Virus record (IMG/VR): IMGVR_UViG_3300034272_002196
Span: 1 to 64,000 of that record
Origin: a virus
Strand: one strand, 5' to 3'
DNA length: 64,000 nucleotides
The translations under genes and the position numbers were made by a program. Shown piece by piece: positions 1 to 8,640 of this stretch. The notes under the pieces were generated by a model. That model was not told where the DNA came from. It searched no databases and was given only the letters and a program-made list of their open reading frames with translations. Position 1 is the stretch's first letter. Each line of letters starts with the position of its first letter.

Positions 1-533
1 ACACGTTCTGTCATTGCGCTATAAAATAATCCGATACTATGCGGATATTTTTGATTCCAAAGTTTAGTATACTTTGCAACACCGTTGACATATTCTGCTG
101 CCCATATACTAATAGTATCCCATTCGCCAATAGCATCAATTACAACTACTGTAGCGCGATCAAATGGACTGGTTTGAAACCCTGCGGCGGCATGACATTT
201 GTGATGACTAAAGCAACTTATGTTAGAGCCAGGATAACGTGAAAATTTTTTTCCAATTTGATCTACTAGAATTTGTTTAGTCGTTAATTTTCGCCATTCA
301 ATGCCTTGGCCGCTGTACAGTTGCCGTGATTGCTTTAACCATGGTATTTCATAGTATGCAACTTGTTGAATATTTAAATGCGTGATTTCTCTGAGTAAAC
401 CCGGACTTAAATTTGGATCATTTTTTATTTTAGAATAACGTTCGCTGTGGCCGGCAAAAATTATATCACCGTGATAATCAATAACTGATATAGCAGCATC
501 ATGAAACCCTGCAGATATACCTAGTATATTCAT
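1..533 (-). CDS. Carbamoyltransferase, NodU/CmcH family (3' end cut by window edge)
   Basis: Only the first 177 residues are in the window. The family transfers a carbamoyl group from carbamoyl phosphate to a hydroxyl, usually on a sugar or antibiotic. The N-terminal half visible here is the Kae1-like domain. It shows GISAGFHDAAIS at residues 5-16, the HSERYSKIKND stretch at 29-39, the metal-ligand-like HHKCHAAAG at 110-118 and VVVIDAIGEWD at 129-139, all in the order usual for the family. The ATG lies inside the stop codon of a tiny upstream gene (ATGA overlap), so translation is probably coupled. It is the most distal visible gene of the minus-strand modification operon. Family is clear from the motifs; the acceptor is unknown. 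Confidence 0.85.
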   Translation of the reverse strand, partial: MNILGISAGFHDAAISVIDYHGDIIFAGHSERYSKIKNDPNLSPGLLREITHLNIQQVAYYEIPWLKQSRQLYSGQGIEWRKLTTKQILVDQIGKKFSRYPGSNISCFSHHKCHAAAGFQTSPFDRATVVVIDAIGEWDTISIWAAEYVNGVAKYTKLWNQKYPHSIGLFYSAMTER

Positions 534-631
534 TTGTAAATAAACGGATCTTTTTTTCTTAGTTCTTTAAGTTTTTTTCGATATCGGATTTCTAGAACTA
601 TTCGATAATATAAATTTTTAAGCCATTTCAT
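530..631 (-). CDS. 33-residue basic small protein
   Basis: A 34-codon frame starts at ATG 631, 4 nt after the stop of the upstream 355-residue gene, and ends in a TGA that overlaps the carbamoyltransferase ATG (ATGA). The peptide begins MKWLKNLYYRIVLEIRYR and ends DPFIYK. It is rich in Lys and Arg with an amphipathic, probably helical N-terminal half. The fit between two genes with no spare bases argues that it is translated. It could be a membrane- or RNA-binding peptide, or mainly serve translational coupling. I do not recognise a function. Confidence 0.6.
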   Translation of the reverse strand: MKWLKNLYYRIVLEIRYRKKLKELRKKDPFIYK

Positions 632-635
632 ATTT

Positions 636-1703
636 TTATTTATTGAGCAAACTACTGCTATAATCGTAACCTGGTTTTAATCTCAAAATCTGCTGATCAT
701 AATAGTCTTTATCGGCCCAGGAATAATCGAATTCAGCTGATACATCGCCTGCTTCAATTTTAAATATGTCCAAATGCTTACTAAGCGCAGACCATTCAGA
801 TTCAGGATCTTGCAAGTTTATTATCTTGCCCACTTCATGGTATCCAAAATTGTATTCTGAATTACTATGATCAAAACCATTTTTTGTTAACCATTCAGAA
901 AACTGATCCATTCTGATTTTATGCCAAGGATAATCGCCTGCATAGGTAACATCCCTTGACCATTCTATGTCAAATTCTCCGCTGTAATAACGCAAATGGG
1001 TAATAGCTTCGCAAACTGATTGATCTATATCTCGGCCTTGCTCGTCAATGAAAACTTCAAACAGTGTTTTTCCTATTTGTGTCCAGTGTAAGTAAACATA
1101 TCCAAATTTTCTATCGTAGCAAGATTTATCAAATGTTTTTTTCAGGTTTGTAGGAAATTCAAATCTCGGACTATTCAAAAATGTAGTAATTTGACTGGGT
1201 CTGATCCACTGCGGAGCTTCTATTTTCTTTTTTTGACTTAACATCAAACTTTCAGCTTCGTGACACAGATTGTTTAGTTGCCGTATGGCAAATTTTGTAG
1301 TATAGTCTGCACGTTTATACCAATCACTCAATCCCCATACTGTGCCTTGCAGAACTTCAAAATGATTGTGTAGTTTATTCATCAAATCTTGATTTGGGTT
1401 TATATTATCTAATAGCAAATCTCCCGGGAAATAATTTTCTTCAATTTCATACTCACCTCGAAAAAATTGATTTATTTCATTTTTAGCCCACCGCAATTCT
1501 CCACAGATATATTCTAAATCTCGCGGGCTGTCGGGAAAACCTAAAAAGCAAAAGTTTTTTTCTAGATATTTTTGTTCCCGTAAAAGGTTTTGCAGTGCAG
1601 CGAACCAATTATTTGCTAGTTCATTGTCAAATACTTCTAAAGTATAATCAATGGTTTGATATTTTTCCAATGGGTTTCTATAAACAATTTTAACTTTATT
1701 CAT
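636..1703 (-). CDS. Conserved-looking phage protein of unknown function (355 aa)
   Basis: Soluble 355-residue protein, rich in aromatic residues, with no signal peptide or membrane segment. The middle part (about residues 105-160) looks helical (LHNHFEVLQGTVWGLSDWY, then AIRQLNNLCHEAESLML). The C-terminal half has many Trp, Tyr and Asp residues (YLHWTQIGKTLFEVF, YAGDYPWHKIRMDQF). No catalytic motif is recognised. It starts 8 nt inside the end of the radical SAM gene at 1696-2988 and is followed after 4 nt by a tiny gene, so it belongs to the same operon. A partner or substrate-presenting role for the neighbouring enzymes is possible but is inference only. Confidence 0.75.
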   Translation of the reverse strand: MNKVKIVYRNPLEKYQTIDYTLEVFDNELANNWFAALQNLLREQKYLEKNFCFLGFPDSPRDLEYICGELRWAKNEINQFFRGEYEIEENYFPGDLLLDNINPNQDLMNKLHNHFEVLQGTVWGLSDWYKRADYTTKFAIRQLNNLCHEAESLMLSQKKKIEAPQWIRPSQITTFLNSPRFEFPTNLKKTFDKSCYDRKFGYVYLHWTQIGKTLFEVFIDEQGRDIDQSVCEAITHLRYYSGEFDIEWSRDVTYAGDYPWHKIRMDQFSEWLTKNGFDHSNSEYNFGYHEVGKIINLQDPESEWSALSKHLDIFKIEAGDVSAEFDYSWADKDYYDQQILRLKPGYDYSSSLLNK

Positions 1704-2988
1704 TGATACTGTCCCACCATTTTAGTACTTGTGGTCTATTAGACAAAATGTCTCGCATTGTAAATTTGTCCTGTCTGATATTTTCTAATTGTAGCATACG
1801 AAACTTACCCTTTGCAATGGCCGATTGATATTGATCGGGCCACTGTTCTTGAAATGTAGGTCTAGTTTTTAGCTGGACAAGGATATCCTTTAAAGCGCCG
1901 CCTACTGCGGGTATGATTTCATCTATCCAAGGATCTAGTAGATTCCTGGGAAGAGATAAAGGTGACATAACTATGTCCGGGCTAAAACTAAAAATTACTT
2001 TCGCGAGAATATCGACTTTTTCTTCTTCTGCAAGTCGCTGGATATTAGTAACTTCGAACATGCCGGGCAAAGTGAGCGTAAAGTCAATTCGCATCTGACG
2101 TCTGTGACTAGCGATTGCAACTCCTTGACGGAAATTTTTAAGCCATCCATCGTAGTCAAGGCCTGTTCTAATGTATTCACCAATTTTACCCGTGCCATCG
2201 ATACTTGCACAAATCTGCCAATCACGAAGCCCAGTGAGAATATCATTGTAAAGATTAATGCCCTTATAATTAATTCTTGATAAGTTTGTATTGTATCTAG
2301 CATAAACATTTGGACCGTCTCCTAGTTCTATTATCCTCTGCATGTATCTCCAATGTTGTTCATACATGAGAGGTTCACCGCCTACCCAATATACTTCCTC
2401 TACGCGGTGTTCTTCAACGGCTTGACTGAACTCTGCCTCAATTTGTGTGTCTTGGAATTGTTCAATTTGTTTTTTAACTTCAGGCTGCATCCAGTTATTT
2501 TTTGGATCATGCCAATTGATCATGTTGTGCTGTCGTTGCTCGCTTTCCCAAGCACTGCTTAACATGTCTCCACACATGCGGCATTTGAAATTACAAAGAT
2601 TACTGAATCTGTAATCCCAACTCACAGGCTTCATATCAGTTGAACCGTCAGGCTGTGTCTTTTCCATTGCCTCATTGTACTTATGGCCAAACAATTGATT
2701 AAAATAACTACGGTAAACAGATGTGTTCAACAACTTATCGTTGCATACTTCACACTCTGGTAGGATTTCCCCACGCATCATACGCAGGCGCACAGACTTC
2801 ATATGCTCGCTATTCCAATGCTCGTCCAGTGTGATAGGTATATATTTTCCAGATCCGTTAGTAGTATCAATATACTGTTTAAAATTCTGTGCGGGCTCAC
2901 GACTGGCGCAGCACATTCTGCGTTCAGTTTGTGGACTCAGATATGTATGTGTCCATGGTGCAAGACAAAGAGTAATCGGCTTATTCAT
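1696..2988 (-). CDS. Radical SAM enzyme with N-terminal SPASM/twitch-like Cys domain (rSAM-1)
   Basis: 430 residues. The radical SAM CxxxCxxC motif is at C132, C136, C139 (CNFKCRMCG); it binds the [4Fe-4S] cluster that cleaves S-adenosylmethionine. It is followed by the GGEP SAM-binding motif (VYWVGGEPLMYEQHW) and RYNTNLSRI. Ahead of the core is a second cysteine module: C8 with APW, the pair C26 C27, then C79 and C82, as in SPASM/twitch auxiliary-cluster domains but at the N-terminus. Such enzymes usually modify peptides or sugars; the substrate here is unknown. It overlaps the neighbouring genes on both sides by 8 nt. Family is certain, reaction is not. Confidence 0.92.
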   Translation of the reverse strand: MNKPITLCLAPWTHTYLSPQTERRMCCASREPAQNFKQYIDTTNGSGKYIPITLDEHWNSEHMKSVRLRMMRGEILPECEVCNDKLLNTSVYRSYFNQLFGHKYNEAMEKTQPDGSTDMKPVSWDYRFSNLCNFKCRMCGDMLSSAWESEQRQHNMINWHDPKNNWMQPEVKKQIEQFQDTQIEAEFSQAVEEHRVEEVYWVGGEPLMYEQHWRYMQRIIELGDGPNVYARYNTNLSRINYKGINLYNDILTGLRDWQICASIDGTGKIGEYIRTGLDYDGWLKNFRQGVAIASHRRQMRIDFTLTLPGMFEVTNIQRLAEEEKVDILAKVIFSFSPDIVMSPLSLPRNLLDPWIDEIIPAVGGALKDILVQLKTRPTFQEQWPDQYQSAIAKGKFRMLQLENIRQDKFTMRDILSNRPQVLKWWDSINE

Positions 2989-3730
2989 GAATTATGTTAA
3001 TTAATCTGTCTGCCCATTGTTCATGGCATTGAGTACTGTGATGTGATTTATCAAAAGCATTACTATCTAAGTCCCAAATTGAATTACATGAATCATTGAA
3101 ATGCATTTCAATTTTATTATTAATTAAAATTTCTTGTATTTCTTTTGAATACGTATCCGCTTTTTGGAAATGTATATTATAACATGGAATGTTTAAAAGT
3201 CTGAGAATAGTATTAGCTTCAATTATTGAAGACACCCAAGATTCTAATAGATTGTTTTCAGACAATTTTATTGCATGATGAATTAAGCACTGCGACGGAG
3301 AGTGTACTAATTCAAAATGTGCAACATTTTTTTCATATACAAACATCCTATGGGGATTGGGCCATTGTGCTACCACAAATTTTGGAGCTTTTTGAATATT
3401 GTTAACCCAAGAAAAAATATTCTTTTTTACAAACATCGCACCAGATGATGCTACGCCCAAATTAATCACTTGCAATTCTAGTCGACGACTTAACTGATTA
3501 CTATACACAAATTCATATGGGAGGCCTACTCCCTCAGTATGACTGCACCCAATGGCTATTGCATAACTATCCGATATAGTATCAAATTCTTCTGTTCGAT
3601 AACCTTGACTATTATACACATATTCCACCGTATCTTTGGATACATGTTGAATACTTGTCTTTTTATTTGCCCTGGCTAGTTTTATAACTGGTGAAGCAAA
3701 ACTATCTAGTAGAGTAAATTGTTCATTCAT
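2981..3730 (-). CDS. SGNH/GDSL-hydrolase-like protein
   Basis: 249 residues. The block IAIGCSHTEGVGLP (residues 59-71, candidate nucleophile S63) and the preceding NSQGYRTEEFD (40-50) are typical of SGNH-type hydrolases found with glycan biosynthesis genes. The C-terminal FDKSHHSTQCHEQWADRL could supply the Asp-x-x-His of the catalytic dyad. A second conserved-looking stretch, VVAQWPNPHRMFVYE, sits where substrate-site residues are expected. There is no signal peptide, so it should act in the cytoplasm, for example as an esterase or acyltransferase on a glycan. It sits between two radical SAM genes and overlaps both by 8 nt. The fold assignment is moderately sure and the substrate is unknown. 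Confidence 0.65.
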   Translation of the reverse strand: MNEQFTLLDSFASPVIKLARANKKTSIQHVSKDTVEYVYNSQGYRTEEFDTISDSYAIAIGCSHTEGVGLPYEFVYSNQLSRRLELQVINLGVASSGAMFVKKNIFSWVNNIQKAPKFVVAQWPNPHRMFVYEKNVAHFELVHSPSQCLIHHAIKLSENNLLESWVSSIIEANTILRLLNIPCYNIHFQKADTYSKEIQEILINNKIEMHFNDSCNSIWDLDSNAFDKSHHSTQCHEQWADRLINIIHE

Positions 3731-4970
3731 ATCCCATAGCCTTTGCTATCTCTGAATGTGTATTCATAAAATTTTGTTTACGGTATTCATCTGTTCGTTT
3801 CATTTTTTTAAGAAATTCTTTACCGTCACTGCCTGTGCCGTTTTCTATAAATTTAATAACATTATCAATTTCTTGTTGATATCTATTAGATATCCAAAAT
3901 GTAGTTTTTAATTTATTTAATACCAAGTCTTTTGCAATAGGTGTTAGATTCTGTATGCTCATATGACTAGGACTGTGTAACATATTAAAATATACACTAT
4001 CAAAAGATTTAGTGTCTGCCCAAGCTAGAAGTTCATCTAAGTAATAGACATTTTGAATATTAATGGTGAAACAAAGTTGAGTAGTGATATTAGGTGTATC
4101 TACATTTTTAGCAAAATGTATTCCGTCGATTATTTCATTAGCGTCTTCCCACTTAGCTCCGTATCGTTCATATTCGAACCTATCACCAACATTGTCGACA
4201 CTAAAAGCAATATCAACACGACCAAAATGATTCCATAACGCAGATTTTTCTACGCCCAAGGAATTAACTGTGGCATTGGTATTGTAGTGTATATCAATAT
4301 GTTTACTATCGCCGGTGTTTACTGCGTGGCGTAATAATTCCCAGTGTTCTTCGATTAGCCAAGGCTCACCGCCAGTAAATTCAAAATACTTTATTTGTGG
4401 CAATAGTGTTTTTAAGTTTTCCCAGAAAGCAGAACTTTCTTCGGGCCATTTTCCTTGTTTCAGCCATTGGTATGCAATATGTGTCTTTTTATTAACTTCT
4501 GGCGGCAAGTAATCCATTTCTTCAGCAGCCCATTTACTACTAGACCAGCTGCCGCATATACGACATTTAAGATTACAAATATTTCCCAATTTTAAGTCAA
4601 TGAACCAAAGTTGATCGGGTGTGTCATTTTGCCAATCTATTAGAGTGTTTAACTCATCGATGGTTTTAGTTTTGGTAAATTCTTTAAATCTTATTTGACT
4701 GTGAATACGCTTGCTATCTCGGCCAGCATTTTCTTCCTCCCAACATCTGTTGCAAGTTTCAGGTTTTTCGCCGCGGCGAAATTGCTGACGTAATGTTTGC
4801 ATATACTTACTTTTATAAATGTCAGTCAATGTTACTTCAGTTAACTGAAATTTATTGCCGGTGTCATCTGTTATTTCTTCTTGTGCGAGACAGCAAGGTC
4901 TTGCAGTGCCCATTGGACTAGTTTCAATGCTGATCCATGGCAGCATACAGATTGTGTTAGGAAGTTCCAT
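3723..4970 (-). CDS. Radical SAM enzyme with N-terminal SPASM/twitch-like Cys domain (rSAM-2)
   Basis: 415 residues. CxxxCxxC is at C132, C136, C139 (CNLKCRICG), at the same residue numbers as in rSAM-1. GGEP occurs in YFEFTGGEPWLIEEHW, followed by HYNTNATVNSLG and a (beta/alpha) barrel strand IAFSVDN. The N-terminal cysteine module is C8 (MLPW), C26 C27 and the pair C73/C76 (CNRCWEEE). It shares subfamily features with rSAM-1, -3, -6 and -8 (CxxPW N-terminus). It overlaps its neighbours by 8 and 14 nt. Likely a cytoplasmic SAM-dependent radical modifier; no substrate is evident. Confidence 0.92.
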   Translation of the reverse strand: MELPNTICMLPWISIETSPMGTARPCCLAQEEITDDTGNKFQLTEVTLTDIYKSKYMQTLRQQFRRGEKPETCNRCWEEENAGRDSKRIHSQIRFKEFTKTKTIDELNTLIDWQNDTPDQLWFIDLKLGNICNLKCRICGSWSSSKWAAEEMDYLPPEVNKKTHIAYQWLKQGKWPEESSAFWENLKTLLPQIKYFEFTGGEPWLIEEHWELLRHAVNTGDSKHIDIHYNTNATVNSLGVEKSALWNHFGRVDIAFSVDNVGDRFEYERYGAKWEDANEIIDGIHFAKNVDTPNITTQLCFTINIQNVYYLDELLAWADTKSFDSVYFNMLHSPSHMSIQNLTPIAKDLVLNKLKTTFWISNRYQQEIDNVIKFIENGTGSDGKEFLKKMKRTDEYRKQNFMNTHSEIAKAMGYE

Positions 4971-6273
4971 ATTTCTTCAAGTCTGTTAGTTCAGGAAATA
5001 CTTTGAAAAAGTCTTCTTTGCGAACATCGTCTATTAGATTGTTGTATTTGAAAAATTCTGGGATCAAATAAGTGCTGTCTTGTTGCATCATAAAGTTGAT
5101 AACGCCCTCATATCCACTGGTTGCACGTTGTAGAGAATCAAGTGGTCTCAACCACTCGAGATGTTCTTCAATCTTTGCTTTAGCTTGTTCTTTAAGATGC
5201 TGTGGCAAAACATCAACTCGATATCGATGTGGATGCTGCAAAATGTTAATATTCCAATCCATTGGGCGTAGTAGACCTAAGTCTGCCCATTCACGGTGAA
5301 AGTCTGTTATATGTAAAACGTTCATCATACTGACTGTGCTACTAACATAAAAATCCACATTAGGACAAACTTCGATCATACGTTCACGATTCTCAACAGT
5401 TTGTTTCCAATCCTGCCCTTTACGAATATATTCACCCCGAGCATAATTACCGTCAAGACTTGCGCCAATACTAACACAATCAAACAGCTTCCACATTTCA
5501 AACACTTCTCGACTCTTGAATTTCATCTCTGAGAAGTTTGTGTTATATATTAAACGAACATGGAACATTTCGCGTTTCACAAGTTCATCAAGAACTTTCC
5601 AGTGTTCTTTCATAATCAAAGGCTCACCCCCGGCCCAATAAATTTGCTCTAAATGAGGGATATGTTCTTGCATCTGTTCCCACATATCATCCTCGTTGCG
5701 GCCTGCATACATAATTACTGGGTGTTGTGGATCCCAACCTGCTTTTTTCTCGTCGGCATACCAATTGGAAGAAAATATACTACCGCAGGTCCTGCAAGCA
5801 AAATTACAAAGATTGCTAAAACGTATGTCGTAGTACCGTAGTTTAAAGTCTTCAAATGTTCCGTCGGTTTTAGTTTGATCGACTAAGCCGATATGATGCC
5901 CAAAATTCTTATTGGAACTCTCACGCATACTAAAAAGCTTTGACTGTTCTTGTTCATAACATTTTGTGCATTCTTTGCAAGATTTTTCTTCAAGCATGTT
6001 CTTTCGCATGTCACGAAGAGGCTGATCATTCCAAATTTCCTTCATGCTAGTATGATTCAAACTACCAATTGGATGTTGAGGTTCACTTAAGCAACAAGGG
6101 TAAGCACGACCGTCGGGAAAGGCATGCATATGGATCCATGGGATAATGCAGAACACATCGCTTTTGATTAGTTTATCAAGTTGATCTGTACGCAGATCTT
6201 CCTCTTTGATGTAGATGGGTTTACGACCACCGTAGTTATAGTTTTTGTAATAATCGTTTAAATCGTCTGCCAT
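4957..6273 (-). CDS. Radical SAM enzyme with N-terminal SPASM/twitch-like Cys domain (rSAM-3)
   Basis: 438 residues. CxxxCxxC is at C156, C160, C163 (CNFACRTCG). GGEP occurs in IYWAGGEPLIMKEHW, then LIYNTNFSEM and VSIGASLDG. The N-terminal Cys module is C42 (CIIPW), C60 C61, and C99, C102, C105 (SCKECTKCYEQE). An extra charged leader of about 35 residues, absent from rSAM-1 and -2, precedes C42. The ATG overlaps the stop of rSAM-4 as TAATG, a classic coupled arrangement. Family is certain; the substrate is unknown. Confidence 0.92.
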   Translation of the reverse strand: MADDLNDYYKNYNYGGRKPIYIKEEDLRTDQLDKLIKSDVFCIIPWIHMHAFPDGRAYPCCLSEPQHPIGSLNHTSMKEIWNDQPLRDMRKNMLEEKSCKECTKCYEQEQSKLFSMRESSNKNFGHHIGLVDQTKTDGTFEDFKLRYYDIRFSNLCNFACRTCGSIFSSNWYADEKKAGWDPQHPVIMYAGRNEDDMWEQMQEHIPHLEQIYWAGGEPLIMKEHWKVLDELVKREMFHVRLIYNTNFSEMKFKSREVFEMWKLFDCVSIGASLDGNYARGEYIRKGQDWKQTVENRERMIEVCPNVDFYVSSTVSMMNVLHITDFHREWADLGLLRPMDWNINILQHPHRYRVDVLPQHLKEQAKAKIEEHLEWLRPLDSLQRATSGYEGVINFMMQQDSTYLIPEFFKYNNLIDDVRKEDFFKVFPELTDLKKYGTS

Positions 6274-7622
6274 TATAATGCCTTATACCAATCTGCCAAA
6301 GCAGGAAATGTCTTGCAGAAATCTTTGCCTCTGCGTTGATCATATTGTGTGTAAAATTGTTTGAAATCGTTGCGTAATTTGGACAGTTCAAATGCATCAC
6401 TGTGCGGAGTTTTTACAACATCCAAATAGTCCACTAGGCGCTGTAAATGATTTATTTCATGTTCATGTAAATAGTTATACCCTTTATGTCGAACAATAAA
6501 ATTAACCAGCTGATCTTTGTATTTTGATTTAATATTATCAGGCAACACCAATGGGCTTTGAAAACTAGGGAAACGTAAAATGTTTAAAGTAAAGTTGGGA
6601 TAGTCTCGGCCAAATTCTTTCTTTAAATCTACTAGAGTATCTAAGAAATCAGGTAATGTGTCAAGACATAATGCGTTAATTGTACACATTACATGTAGTC
6701 CTCGAAACTTTTTACTGTTTGCAAGTTTCATGACATTTTCCAGCCACAGAGTATAATTTAACCCATCTCGTATATATTCAGCTTGGTCGTGATCGCTTTC
6801 ATTGCTAGTATATAAATCTATTTCTAACCCATCTACACTGTCAATCAATCTATCAATATCAACTTGATAACCTAAATTGCTGTTAATTGCCAATCTAGTT
6901 TTACTTCTTCCTTTATTTGTTTTAAACCAATCGATCAATTTCCAAGTCTCTGCACTCATCAAAGGTTCACCGCCGGTGATACGTAATTCTTTCAATGTTC
7001 TATGTAAGTCGCTTTCCCACCATTTGTGAAATGCTTCCGCATAAGGATTAGATTCACCGAATTTATACAATTGACTGCTGTCATGAGTATGAGTAAAATG
7101 ATTTCTGCCGTCGCTGATAAGATTAGTATATGGCCCGTTGCGCTTAATATCATTTACCCAGGTGCTGCTGAACGCAGGATTACAGTAACTACAAGCAAAC
7201 TGACAAGTACGATCAAAAGCAATTTCAAGAGTTTGCAAGTCAATGTCAGTGCTTGCCGGAGTTGCATATGCATAGTTCAAATCCTTGTCGTCATAGATAA
7301 CTGTTTTATACACTCGGTCACTGACTGCATCTTTGCCCATGTCTTCAATCTTCCAACAGTATTCGCAGCCCGAAGGTCTTTCCCCTTTCTGCATCTGTTC
7401 CCGTTCCATTTTCTTTTTCTGTGTATTATGCAGTGCTTTAGGGTTTCGTTGGACATCGTCAATTTCTACCTTGTGCGGTAAGGGGTGATGACAACTTGTA
7501 GTCTGACCACTACCCAACCAGATAGTAGCATTATACCATTTGGCTCCGCAAAAGCTATTCGATTTAATATCAATAACTCTACGTTTATATTCTAAGTCTG
7601 TTTCATTGTTTATTCTTGGCAT
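6273..7622 (-). CDS. Radical SAM enzyme, KW/C-HHP subfamily (rSAM-4)
   Basis: 449 residues. CxxxCxxC is at C140, C144, C147 (CQFACSYCNPAFSSTW). GGEP is in LRITGGEPLMSAETW, followed by LAINSNLGYQ. The N-terminal cysteine module differs from rSAM-1 to -3: C25 with GAKW, then C44 followed by HHP, then C86/C89 (CEYCWKIED). rSAM-5 shares this variant, so the two form a second subfamily whose auxiliary metal site may use His. The C-terminal 70 residues (RRGKDFCKTFPALADW) also resemble the end of rSAM-5. The ATG lies 20 nt inside the upstream glycosyltransferase-like gene. Family is certain; substrate unknown. Confidence 0.92.
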   Translation of the reverse strand: MPRINNETDLEYKRRVIDIKSNSFCGAKWYNATIWLGSGQTTSCHHPLPHKVEIDDVQRNPKALHNTQKKKMEREQMQKGERPSGCEYCWKIEDMGKDAVSDRVYKTVIYDDKDLNYAYATPASTDIDLQTLEIAFDRTCQFACSYCNPAFSSTWVNDIKRNGPYTNLISDGRNHFTHTHDSSQLYKFGESNPYAEAFHKWWESDLHRTLKELRITGGEPLMSAETWKLIDWFKTNKGRSKTRLAINSNLGYQVDIDRLIDSVDGLEIDLYTSNESDHDQAEYIRDGLNYTLWLENVMKLANSKKFRGLHVMCTINALCLDTLPDFLDTLVDLKKEFGRDYPNFTLNILRFPSFQSPLVLPDNIKSKYKDQLVNFIVRHKGYNYLHEHEINHLQRLVDYLDVVKTPHSDAFELSKLRNDFKQFYTQYDQRRGKDFCKTFPALADWYKAL

Positions 7623-8640
7623 GTTGTTCGAATTTCATTAAAAATTTATTTACTAGATCAAAGTCTTCGTTGGGAGTTTTTGTCGACATCAATAATTCCC
7701 TATTATGTCGACAATTTTGTTCGGCTGCTGATAAAAATTCTTCTAAGTTAGATTTACACAAATCTTCAACTACGTCTGCAATTCGAGTTAGTCTATCATC
7801 GTTATTATCTATCAAATCAAAAGATTCATCAATTAAATGATTAAAAGTTTTAAATCCAAGGCTATGCAAATCTCTGTAGAATCCATAATTTGCAACTGCA
7901 ACAAAAGGATGTCCTACTTTAATAGGCTTGTAAATTTTTTCTGTCCTAAAACTATAAGGTAGATAAAAATTAGTTTCTGTGACTACACTAAAGTAACTGT
8001 CTTCGAATAAATTTGAAAAAAGTTGTCCGTCAGGCCAATCATCAAAAATATATTTTCCGTTGACTACAGTATCTTTATTAACTTGGTAGCAATAGTCGTC
8101 GGGCAAAAATTTGTTGTCATATAGAGCTGACCACAAGCTTTTTTCTAATAGACTTTTTTTGTTTAATTTTTCAATCAGAGAAGATCTCTGTGGCCTGTTA
8201 ACACCGTTAAGAAAATTAAATAAAAAAGGCTTATTTCTTCTTTCAAAAACATTTTCACATATCCCCGAGTCGCGTTCATGCAACACATCAGTGGTATTTC
8301 CTAATATAAATTTAAATATGTCTACATTGAAATGATCTACATCACTGTGTAAATCTCCTGAAGATAATATAAATGGCCATGTTGTTTGGTTTGACCAGTT
8401 ATAGCCGTGTAAAGTATCTACTACCGTATTTGTTCCTTCTTGTAACATACTTAATATAAAAATTTTGTTACAATCGGGTATACCGTATTTTTTTAGAATA
8501 TTTTTAGTTAAAAGAATCGCACCGTCCGATGATAGCAAATCATCGTATGATGTGTATTCAGTGATATCAAAATTAGTAGGGTACCAACTAAAGAAATTTA
8601 AATCTTCTCCTTGCAGTGAATTAATTTTGATTTTTTGCAT
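7603..8640 (-). CDS. Glycosyltransferase-like protein (GT-B/fucosyltransferase-like C-terminus)
   Basis: 345 residues. The segment TETNFYLPYSFRTEKIYKPI, then KVGHPFVAVANYGFYRDL (residues about 221-258), resembles the nucleotide-sugar-binding end of GT10-type and related glycosyltransferases, in which a conserved Glu-Lys (here E234 K235) precedes a Pro-hydrophobic strand. FLNGVNRPQRSSLIEKL at about 143-159 matches the middle segment often seen in these proteins. The C-terminus is helical and charged. It overlaps rSAM-5 upstream by 20 nt and rSAM-4 downstream by 20 nt. A sugar-transfer role fits the carbamoyltransferase and SGNH neighbours. The assignment rests on motif pattern only. Confidence 0.55.
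   Translation of the reverse strand: MQKIKINSLQGEDLNFFSWYPTNFDITEYTSYDDLLSSDGAILLTKNILKKYGIPDCNKIFILSMLQEGTNTVVDTLHGYNWSNQTTWPFILSSGDLHSDVDHFNVDIFKFILGNTTDVLHERDSGICENVFERRNKPFLFNFLNGVNRPQRSSLIEKLNKKSLLEKSLWSALYDNKFLPDDYCYQVNKDTVVNGKYIFDDWPDGQLFSNLFEDSYFSVVTETNFYLPYSFRTEKIYKPIKVGHPFVAVANYGFYRDLHSLGFKTFNHLIDESFDLIDNNDDRLTRIADVVEDLCKSNLEEFLSAAEQNCRHNRELLMSTKTPNEDFDLVNKFLMKFEQHAKNKQ

Noticed and set aside
39-242. Plus-strand frame at the window start
   Set aside because: It is antisense to the carbamoyltransferase, whose conserved motifs are clear on the minus strand.
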